Assembly (NCBI GenBank): GCA_963691655.1
Contig: OY829327.1
Span: forward strand, 82,720,019-82,784,018
Length of the DNA stretch: 64,000 nucleotides
Source of the DNA: Toxonevra muliebris
Lineage: Eukaryota; Arthropoda; Insecta; Diptera; Pallopteridae
Reading direction: 5' to 3'
The notes beneath the pieces are model-generated. The model worked only from the letters and a program-made list of their open reading frames with translations. It was not told the origin of the DNA and searched no databases. The translations under genes were made by a program, and so were the position numbers. Positions 9,721 through 20,127 of the stretch are shown in pieces (the first letter of the stretch is position 1; each line of letters opens with the position of its first letter).

Positions 9721-12700
9721 TTTTCATTACATTTTTTCGAACCCATTTTTGCAGTGTTTAAAAAAGTGCCAAATGGCACCAAAATACGTAATATTGTTGA
9801 AAATTGATTGAGAAAACAAAACAATAAAACGAGATGTGTCATTTAAATTAAAATTTAAAGTCTAAGCTACAAAATGAATATAAAGAGGAGTAAGGTTAAA
9901 TACTTTAAAACTGTTTTTCAGTTTATAACTGTAAAATATGCTACATCATGCGTAAACGGTAAAACATTTACTACGCCCACAAATCTTAAGATATTTTACT
10001 GAAAATTTTTAGTTTTCTATTTAGGAAAATACTAACAGGTGCAATGAGATCTGGGTACGGACGTTAATGGGTTAAGGCACATACAACATTTTTTCACGCA
10101 ACCATCTATTTAAATTTCTACAATATTATTTTCAATGCATTTCGAAAATCGATGCAAAACATGGAAATAGTTGAAGCGTATCAGAAGGATATTCATTAGT
10201 ACATACGTAAAATTAACATTGCGTTAGTATGAACGTAGTATAAAAGATCGTTTAGGTTCTAGGGTTAATATGTTTGAATATATTCAGTTTTTATGCACAG
10301 AAATCAATAACTCCTTGCTCATATGCTCAAAAATGCTTGTCGTTTTCAAGAAAATTATTAAACGGGTTTTTGTTGCTTTTAATTATTAATTAGAAAAGTT
10401 TCACGGGCGAATTACCTCAAGGGCTTTCTGTTATTTACGAATTCCAAACTTATTTTATGTTTCTTTTTCACTTTTTCTGGTGGGTTTGTGATATAAAAAT
10501 ATAATTAATATTTGAAGCGCAAAATAAAAAAAAAAAATTGATGCAAGATTTAAAATTTAAGGCAACTCTTTCGCCACATTCCTTAAAATATTTACAACAA
10601 CTTATCACCGTCACTTTGAAAACGTTCATTATAATTTTTTTTTAACAGGTTCGCAATAACAGTAAAAAAAGAAACAATAAAAGTTATTTTCAAAATACTA
10701 CTACTAGTACTATTGTGGCCCAATAGCCTATAAATGGCCTAGGCCCACTTTTTCGATTTTTATAGTTCACAACTGAACCATAGCACAGTTGCTCTAGAAG
10801 TAAAAACCAAGATAACTCTATAACTTGCTAGGGTTATGAGCACACAAAAAGACAAATTCATTTTTAATAATATAAAAAAAGTAAGTAAAATTTCCAAGAA
10901 TAAATATGTAGACGATTGATGAGTCTAAATTACATTGGTTCTGGTTTACGCTCTTGACAGTTTGAACTTACTGTAGGTAGGTACAGTGCAAAAATATAAA
11001 CCGCCTACAATCTGCTACACACATAAGCATAATTGTCCGCTATGTCAGTAGGACATAATGTAGTTCCTCCCAGAAACTGGTCTCTGAACGAAAACTCATC
11101 AATCCTATCTATGTGTGGATGATTCTGTACAAACTTCCCGATCCAGTATTAGACCTTGGTAGAGTCATGCCGTTGAATATTCATAAAAAGATCAACTAAA
11201 TGATAGAATCAGAATTTTCCACAAAGGGCATAGCCCTTTTTTCCATGTCAGAAATGCCCCCAAACCGAAACCAGTTTCGCATAGACCCATTTGAAGCACT
11301 TGATTTAAGAATGATTTGGCTAAATTTTCTTGAAAACGGGGTTTTAAACGATTCCATTATTTACTTACGAAGTGTGAGTGACTTGGATCTAATGTACAAA
11401 ATTCGGTTTCTGCATTATTCTGGAAAAAGTGTACCTCGTAGGTTATACCGATGTTTTGAGAACCCCTATAATTTTTAACAGGGAACATTTTCTCCAAAGA
11501 CAGTATAATAGTTTTCTCAACGGTTTTTGTTTTATCAGCAATTTATTGAAAAAGGGGGGCTTAAAACCCCATTTTCAAGAGAACAGGTAAGAGATGGAGG
11601 AAAAGTGTTTTTGTGCTTAACAACAGACATAAAATTCGTATCTGTTGAAATAAAGAAATTTCTTAATAGGCCCTGAGACTCCATTTTTCCGGCTTCAGGG
11701 TCCATATTGTGGGTGAACTAGAGGTGATGGAGAAAAACTGAGTACCTTAAATTATTATAAAACCGTTGGAAAATCTCGCACATAAGACAAAAGTTGAAAA
11801 TTTGTTCCACTGCATAATAAATGGTAAAAATATTTTTTTGAGTTTTCAAAACAAAATTTTTCAAAAAAAATTCTGCGGAAATAGCAGATAGTTAATTGCT
11901 GTAATTGATTTTTTTCATGGCTTTATGGCATTTCATATGAAATGCCAATTTCGGTTTTTAATTTTTTTGACCCCCATCCACACCTTGGAAAAATCTGAAA
12001 AAATTGAAGCATGAGTACTCGGAAGAGACTTATTTACATAAGAAAAATCAGAGTAGTAAACCTATTTTTAGGATGAAAAAATTGCATGCAGAAAGCTTCG
12101 CGATTTTTTTCAGTGCTAATTTCGCGTTAGAAAATTCGCGAAAAAAATTTAAATATGTCTCCAAAACCAAAAAATCACTGTGAATTTTTTTTAAATTTTC
12201 CTATGGCTAGTTAAGCTGAAAAACGCGAAAAACGAAATTTACAAAATCCGCCATTACTCATTAAAAATTACAGATAATTGTCTAAAAAAATTGCATGCTA
12301 CATTTGATGGAGAGGGTGCTCGCATTCTTTTTAGGCATTGCTCTAAACTTTAAAAATGTCGTTTTTCTCGCACAAAACCTGTACTTAATTTCATTGGACT
12401 AAAATATGTGCATAAGTTAGAAATTCGAACTGAATGTGTACAACTAGTTAATACAACTGAGTATTTACAGGAATACTTGACCCAATTTTAAGTTAATAAA
12501 AAAAGTTTTTTAATCTGCATATGGAAAATAATATTATAGCACGATTCGATGGAGCGCATAATTATTGTATACTTTTATACACCACACACATTAACGACGG
12601 CAGCTACACGTTTACATCTGTCAAATTATAAAAAACAACATGTTCTTATGGAGATGATTATTTTGGCGACGACACGACCACATGACCACCGACCACAACT

Positions 12701-13485
12701 GTGGCTGTAGCCAATTTTAAATCTATTTCTAATTTGAGAAGTGACGGAAAGAGAAGAGAGTTTGCTTTTGTTGTTTTGGCTGTGTTTGCTGCAGGTGGTG
12801 CCGCTTCCATTGTGTTTAGTAGCTGACTACACGGCGACAGTTGTAGCCGACAGAATTTCGTAGTCGTGTGTTCGCGTAGCTGCTGTCGTCAATATGTATG
12901 GACCATTAATTTAAATGTTTTAAAATATATTTTCGCTCTCTTTGCTCACTATGTCGGTAAGTATTATATTATAAATTTATTTAAAAAAAACTGTTATGTC
13001 GAAATAGGAAATACCAGCAAGATAATTATAAATTACACATAGTATTGAGTTTAAATAAAACTCATATACATGCACTTAGTTATTGTAAGTGAATAAAAAT
13101 TAATTAATACGATTCGCACATGAATATATTATTTTATTTGTTTTACTCAATAAAGCGTATACAATTTTTAAGCAAACATATGTTCAAATTAGTGATGTAA
13201 CTTTAACGGATGCGAATACGAATGTCAAAAGCGTAAATGCGAATGTGAATGCGATTGTGGAATTTCTTTCATGTTATATATTATATTTCTGCCCTTTCTG
13301 CGAAGAAACGAAAAAATTTAAGTTTATTTGAATGAAGAATGAAGTTAAGTTTATTGGTGTTTAAAATTGAACATTGGTAATGACAATTCAAGCTTAAAGA
13401 ACGTACATTGAATTTGGTAAAAATTCAAGATTTAAAAATGAGGCATCAAAATTGCCATTTTTAAAACTATTTAATTTGCAGAAGA
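9721..13485. other. Long stretch without a supported gene
   Basis: AT-rich, with homopolymer tracts. Blocks rich in TTCGCG and AAAATTT near 11.9-12.3 kb look like old repeat sequence of unknown type. The span 12640-12954 is less AT-rich and ends CACTATGTCG followed by GTAAGT, a good splice donor. It could be a 5' exon, but nothing else supports that. The open frame at 11200-11478 has no known motif. Confidence 0.4.
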
Positions 13486-14107
13486 ATATCAAAGACCGTT
13501 CTAGAAGTTATATCTACTTCCAAAAACTATTTAAAAATATGGACCCATTTGCTTTTTATTATAAAAATAGAATTTATTATAGAATTTTCTACAGCGCCAC
13601 CTATAGGATTTTGACATAGCTAAGCAGATTGTTGAGATATTTCAAAAATTAGTAGGAAATTAATAGGAAAAAGGAATGGGCAAAGTAATAGAAAATAGTA
13701 ATGAAAAACAGTAAAATAGTAGCAATATAAATAGTAGTGGAAAACGTAGTAGTAAAAGGAATAGAAAATAGTATTAAAATTCGTTGTAAAAAGTGATAAA
13801 AAAGGTAGTAAAAAAACAACAGAAAAGTAGTAGAAAAATAGTAAAACATAGTAGTAAAAAATTGTAAAAAGGAAGGGGAGAAAGTAGTAGAAATAATTGT
13901 AAAAAATAGAAGTAGACAAAACAGTGAAAAAGTAGTAAAAAATGACAATCAATTGTAGAAAAATATATTAAAAAAGTGGTGGAAAGTATTAGTAGATAAA
14001 TTAGTAAAAAAGTAGTCAAAAATAAGAAATTAAAATAGTAGTAGAAACTAGAAGTAGAGCATGGTGCAACACCCACTAATCCAACAAATTTTCTATTTCA
14101 GGACGCT
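13486..14107 (-). mobile_element. Helentron-like element fragment with TAG/AAAAAG minisatellite (fragment A)
   Basis: It starts ATATCAAAGACC, passes CAGCGCCACCTATAGG at 13592, then an imperfect minisatellite of TAGTAGAAAAA-type units, and ends with AGCATGGTGCAACACC and ACTAATCCAACAAA. The minisatellite and that end are the inverse of 15540-16090 inside the complete element. The small open frames on the minus strand here are rich in F, Y, L and S because they translate the minisatellite; they are not genes. Confidence 0.62.
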
Positions 14108-14115
14108 CTATATTC

Positions 14116-14400
14116 ATATCAAAGACCATTCTTGAAATTATTTAAAAATTTGAACCAATTTCATATTTATTATAAATATAGAATTTGTTACAGCGCCACC
14201 TATTGGATTTTAAGATAGCTAGGCTGGGTCTTAAGATATTTCATAAAGTAGTTGAAATAATAGTAGAAAAAGAAATGGAAAAAGTAGTAGAAAATAGTAG
14301 TAAATATAGTAGAAAAGGTAGCAGGAAAAAGAATAGAAAATAGTATTACAAATTGTTGTAAAGAAGTAGTAAAAAGGTAGCAGAAAAAGTAGTGTTGGTT
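14116..14400 (-). mobile_element. Helentron-like element fragment B
   Basis: It repeats the start of fragment A at an offset of about 630 bp (ATATCAAAGACCATTCT, then CAGCGCCACCTATTGG at 14192), followed by the same TAGTAGAAAAA-type minisatellite, and stops near GTAGTGTTGG. Fragments A and B are direct repeats of one segment. Confidence 0.58.
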
Positions 14401-15223
14401 AAGGCAAATCTGTGTAAAGCTTACCACATGTTATAAATTTATAAATATAAAATCACTAAGTGTTAAAACCTTTTCTTTTTTTTTTTTTTTTTTTTGTGAG
14501 AGAGAGAGAGAGGACGATAGGCAAAAATAAGTTAAAAGAGGATCACCTTTATTTTTTATGCAAAATAAGCGATAATATCAAACGTAACATTCGGGACGCG
14601 ACCGATCTTTCCTTTTTTTTTCAATGCAAGAAAAGTTTAAAACGTCAAGTCTAGTGCCGGGCGGAAAAAAGTTATGATAATAAAAACAAAAATAAATTGA
14701 TATGATGTCTTTTTTCAAAGAAAAAGCCGTTTAAGCATCCCTTAAATCGGAATATGAAAACCCAGGAAATTTTTGAATTCCTGGAATGTTTTGTGGAAAA
14801 TCTTTTAAATTTCAATTGATTCTGGAGATAAATTTCCAATGAGCTTTGCAGAGATATAAGTCAACTTCATCAATGTAATGATGTAAGAAGAATATTATTT
14901 GATTTTACTACTTTCCAAACTTTTCTTTTTTCCACGGTTTCTATTTCCATAGACTGCGCCTTTACCATACAAAGTTGTAATAAAAAACATTCCACTCTAA
15001 GTATTCACAGCCAAATTCTGATTTATTAACGCTTTCTGTTGTGTATAACTAATAAGCTTTTGATACTGTCATAAGCATAAAGCTCTTGGCAAACTATTTG
15101 CCAAATAAGACGGTATTTTTTCTGCTCCTTTCTCTCATGTAAAAGTTTTGTAATAACTTTACTCGTTCTTCGAATTCAAATGAGCCTTCGCTTTCCTCTA
15201 AAACATTTTTATCTTTTAAATAA
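14401..15223. other. Spacer with T-run and GA repeat
   Basis: A T-run followed by GAGAGAGAGAGAG lies near 14474-14512. The rest is AT-rich without a supported gene. Confidence 0.45.
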
Positions 15224-16468
15224 TCTTTATATATAAAATCGTAGAGATTTTTGTGTGTATGTAAGCGTGTAACTTCTGAACGATTTGGCCGATTGAAATC
15301 ACATTTCCAGAATATATTTTCTTGGGCGTGAGGATAAAACATAGCTAATAATGCATAATGGCTTTTAGGAAAGTGGACGTGGCACCTCCCATACAATCCT
15401 AATAGTTTTTTGGGTATGCTACAACAAAAATATGGGAGGGATTGAAAAAGGGGGTGTGGCACCTTCCATATAACCTGAACTCCCATTATGAGATATCTTA
15501 GGAGGCATTTATGGTAAGGTACTAAAATTTAAATTCTTTCAGTTTGTTGGATTAGTGGGTGCAGCACCATGCTTCACTTTTATTTTCTACTACTATTTCT
15601 GTTACTATTTTCTACTACTTTTTTTCTACAATTTCTTCTTATTTTCTACTACTTTTTCAACTAATATTTTCTACTACATTTCCAACTAATATTTTCTACT
15701 ACTATCTTAGTACTTTTTTTCTACTACCTTTTTAATACATTTTTTCTACAATTTCTTTTTATTTTGTACCACTACTTTCTACGATTTTTTAATACTATTT
15801 TTTACTACTTTTTACAATTTTACCTACTTCTATTTTTTATTATTATTTCTACCACTCTTTCTACTCCATTTTTACTATGTTTGTGCTACTATGTTAAACT
15901 ATTTTTCTACTACTTTTTCTGCTACCTTTTTTTACTTTTTTAAATAATTTTTAACACGATTTTCTATTCCTTTTTACTACTACCTTTTTTACAACTATTT
16001 TCTTTTACTTTTTTACTGCTATTTTATACTACTTTTTTTGTTCCTTTTTCTACATTTATTTCTACTACTTTATGAAATATCTTAAGACCTGCTTCGCTGT
16101 CTCGCCAAACGGTCTTTTGGTTTTCTAAATATCCACTATGCTCTTTGCAATCAGACTTCAGTTGTTTTCGTACACGTCGTTGAGATCATATCGGTAATAA
16201 TACAATAAAAAAATTTCATTTTCTGGTCTAGACGACACAATGTAAACTTTCATTTCTAAAATTTAATTAACACAATATTGATTTGAGATTTTCATTTATA
16301 ATGATTCTCTGTTTTTATATATGTACACTTCTTTCTTTTTTCCAAATGCAATGGAAGCCTGAATTGTCATTAGGAATGTTCAATTTTAAATATCAAGTAT
16401 TTCACTCTTTTTTTTATTTTCGCGCTTTTTCGCAGAAGAGGCAGAACAACGTTTGCCGGGTCAGCTAG
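15224..16468 (+). mobile_element. Helentron/HINE-like non-autonomous Helitron
   Basis: The left end begins TCTTTATATATAAAATCG and the right end is GCCGGGTCAGCTAG. Helitrons start TC, end CTRR and insert between A and T; here the flanks are A (15223) and T (16469), which fits. The order of a unique 5' part (about 15224-15570), a central CTACTTTTT-type minisatellite (about 15580-16080) and a unique 3' part is the layout known for Helentron-associated (DINE-like) elements. No Rep/helicase coding is present. The family assignment rests on end sequences I recognise by eye. Confidence 0.62.
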
Positions 16469-16469
16469 T

Positions 16470-17829
16470 TCTTGTATAAAGTTCAAGAACTGTCACATTT
16501 TACCTTAAATCTCCTGTTAATGCGTTCTCTACCTACTTTGCTGCTTTCCCAATACTTTTTGCAGGACCAAACCCATTTTACCTTTAATTCTTCTTTTTTA
16601 TAACCAATTCTACCCTTTTGTTACGATACTCTCTCATTTTTTAGCTCCTTTTTACTCATGTAAAAAAATTGTAAAACTATTTCATTTTCCACCCATGAAT
16701 TTACAGATATGTATGTGCCAATAAATTAATATATACCAATAAATGATTCTCATGACCAGGGAGCGGATTTTGTAGACCTAAAAACTAAGAAAAAGGCAAA
16801 ATAAAATTGCGAAAAAGGCATAAAAAGGCGCTAGAAATGCGACAAAAAGCAGCAAAAAACTGAAAAAAGGTACACAGAAATTGAAAGTCAATTGTAATTT
16901 AAAATTTTCCATCATGTAGGATTTAGCAGAAAAAAAGAAATCCGCATATTCCGCTCCCAAAAACATTACATTATAGAAATAAATTCGTATAGGAAAAATT
17001 AAAATTCCTAGCTATTTATTTGACAATCTAAAGCTAAAGATAATTTCAAATATTAAATTGAGTTTTGTTTAAATTGATGGCATTTGCAAACACTTTTTAT
17101 CCTTTTTCATTCGCTTTTCTTTTTGTAAAACATATGATAAATAAAAAGTGCTTAGGGTATGGGAAAATGCTATAAAACAATTATATTTTTTTTTTAGCTT
17201 CACATTAGAGTGTGTATGTGTAAAAAGTTTTTGTGCAACAAACAAGGATGCAGAAAAATAAATACAACAACAAGAACAATATTAATGTGTGAAGCTTATA
17301 ACACAACTACAAACAAGCAACAACGACTGCAACTACATTACTCCCCACATACATATGTATGCACCTACATATGTAAATATGGGCAATCCCATTTGCTGGC
17401 TTGTAACAAGTTTTCATTAATACAATAAATTTTAGATTTTCCTCCCATATAAAGATACATAAGAGATCTTTGAACAACAACTTTGAATTTTTCTAAAATA
17501 TTAGCAGCGTTTTATTCGCCACTTGCTTCTAGTTATATATAACTAGCAGCGATAATTGTATGGGGAAACAACAACAAAGTAGTTTAACGACATCAAATTC
17601 TATTGTGAACTGCCATATGTGAAAGAAGAAGCATGAGTTTGGCAAAAACAAGGAAAGGAAAAGATTCGAAATGTCTGCCGGTGAAAATAAGTAAAAATCA
17701 TCGTTGAATATTCTTATAAAGAGTAAAAACTAAAGACAATGCCCATGATTAACCGCAATGCCTGGGATCCATTAAAATGTTTCACCTCTAGCTGCTGAGC
17801 AGTTTTATTGTGAATAACAATATAACGAA
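16470..17829. other. Spacer containing a possible 202-bp inverted-repeat element
   Basis: CAGGGAGCGGATTT at 16757 and ATTCCGCTCCC ending near 16958 form short inverted ends, so a small MITE at 16757-16958 is possible, but I found no target duplication. CATACATATGTATG-type microsatellite lies near 17347. No gene seen. Confidence 0.35.
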
Positions 17830-17840
17830 GAAGAGACTTA

Positions 17841-17910
17841 GGTTAGGTTAGGTTGGAGTGGCTTTCGAGAGACACACTTAGGCCTGAACCGCCCATTGTG
17901 ATACCACATA
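17841..17910 (-). mobile_element. Ultra-short (70 bp) 3' stub of a LINE
   Basis: The insert begins GGTTAGGTTAGGTTGG and ends CATTGTGATACCACATA. It matches the 3' end of the LINE at 20128-22706 (GGTTAGGTTGGAGTGGC and ATTGTGATACCACA). It is flanked by an 11-bp target duplication, GAAGAGACTTA (17830-17840 and 17911-17921). This is the product expected when target-primed reverse transcription stops very early. Confidence 0.82.
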
Positions 17911-17921
17911 GAAGAGACTTA

Positions 17922-20113
17922 ACAACTTGGTCATTTTATTCGCACATGTTAAACTAGCTGGCGAATTAAACATAGCTATTGAAAAAAAGTTAGAATACTG
18001 AATTTTAAGCAACATTGGAATGTTACTCGTTTCGGTAGCAGTGTTGGTGCATGTTGTAAAATTTTCTGCTTGTGTGGATTTCCGTCGAAAAAAAATGCTT
18101 TGACAATTTTTAACATAGAATACAAATATAGAAAAGAAAAAATATTTCCTCTCAAAATGCAAATCTGCGTCAAATTTACTTGGTAGCCTCCTTTCTTGGG
18201 GCGGCATTCTCATAAAGGGCTGGCAAGATAGCATTGCAATAGCAAATTATTCATAATTTGACGTTGCCAAGTTTTCTTCGTGCTGTTGTATTGTTTATGT
18301 GTTTAAAAATTTACAAATTTGGATCACCGGTACGTGATGGGTTAATACAAATCCAATATCGTTGTTTTATTGTAACGCGCAAAAAAAAATTATTTGAATT
18401 TCGTACTATGTCGACTAAATTCCATTCATATATATCCCATAACATCGGGAAACACAAATGTCAAATCAATTGGTTGCTTTCGCTCTTCACTGTGCACGTT
18501 CCTTTCACTTGTGTCGCGTGTCTGATCGAAATGGGCCAAAATTCAAATCGGAACAAAAACGTAAAAATAAATATATTATTCTAGTTTTTTTACGTGCAAT
18601 TAGCTTTGTGTAATAGAAAAGGACTTAAACTTATGAAACAAATTCTGAAATCGGTACGCAAGCCGAGCTATTTTTGGATTTTGCATTATTTAAGCACTGA
18701 GTTTTTTAATCTTTATAACATTTGTGCTCTTTTTATTAAATTTTTATTTATTTTGAATTATTTTAATGAAAACTAGACAGAAATATAGGTTTTGTAAAAT
18801 TCCCAACTGTAGAAAAAATTAAATTTTTTTTTAATTCCACTGAAAGAAGTTTTAGATAATTGTTCACTTTTTTGAGGAAGGAAAGAAACAGACTTTCCTT
18901 AATAAGTTTATAAAGTGAGCTTATAATTAAAAGTAAAAATTTATATATTTATATCTGGAAAATGTACTGATTTGTATTGATTTTTGTATTTAATTCAAGT
19001 CCAATATACTGATTTTTTTTAATAAAAATTAATGTAGTTTGTGTGGAATTTATAAAAAAAAAATCGAGAAAAAAAGACTTTAAATTTCATCAGTCGATGT
19101 GGAAATGGTTGTACGTCAATGACGTGTTTTAGAAAGTTGTTTAATTTAATGAAAAGAATAAAAAAAAACTGAATATCACGTACATTTAATCTGATTTTTT
19201 TACTTTCTTAGCCGAAAAAACCCTAAAAATATAGAATTTTTCATGTTTTTTTGCACCAAAGCGGCAGTTTTTGGTAAAAATAAACTGCAGCTTCAGTTTC
19301 CTCGTAACCGAAAATCCCCAGAAAGACATTTTGATAGTCAAAATATTTGCATTTAAATGATACTACTCGGACACGGCCATAGACTAACTTCAACAGCAAC
19401 TTCAAAATGAAAAAAATCGCTTAAAATCGCCAACCTAGAAAAACTGAGAAATTACTTTTCTATATACAACCCAAGCTTTCAGAAATACTAAGAAAAAAAA
19501 CCCGAAATGCTCTACAGTTTTATAAGTAGTGGGGTGCAAAATAGACCCCGCGCGAGTGATGATTGGTTTTAAGAAACCAGTTAAAACAAACAGAACGATG
19601 TTATTTTCAATAAATATTTGTTTTTCCACTTTCTAGTAATTTTTAGTTTTTTATTGCATCATATTTTCTTGTTTCTCAAAATAAAATCGCTATGTAACGT
19701 TATAGACTTTTCCGTGTAATGTTGAAGACCGGACATTTTGGATCTTAGAAGATAAATATTTATTTTTGTTTTTTATTATTTTGATTTCAGTAGTTTACTT
19801 CATCCCTCATATTCGATATAGTGCCTTAGTTTAGGTTTTTTCATTGCTACTTTCGCTAATTTTTTTTCAAAATGTAGAGCTATCTCGAAACTCACTTCCA
19901 AAAAATGTAACGTTAAAGACCACATAAAACTGGTTATATCTTCGAAACGACAAAGGTTAAATAAAAAATTTGTTCACATGAAATATAGGCCTTGAGGCCT
20001 TTTTTCATGTCCATGTAAAAAAAAAATTGGTTTCATGGGATATTTTTGATATATTTGCAAAAATATGCGTACGACTGTAACGTTAAAGACCAAAAAATTG
20101 GCCATACCATATG
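17922..20113. other. AT-rich stretch with a recurring TGTAACGTTAAAGACC motif
   Basis: No supported gene. The motif is exact at about 19906 and 20076 and occurs in altered form at about 19693 and 19715, so this may be the inside of an unrecognised repeat that the adjacent LINE later entered. The remainder shows nothing recognisable. Confidence 0.4.
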
Positions 20114-20127
20114 TAATAAGTTGAATA

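Noticed and set aside
13620..14427. Several overlapping minus-strand frames rich in F, Y, L, S and T
   Set aside because: They translate the TAGTAGAAAAA minisatellite; composition explains them.
17841..17860. TTAGG repeats as a sign of a telomere or telomere-derived sequence
   Set aside because: They are the tail of a LINE insertion bounded by target duplications, only two to three units long.
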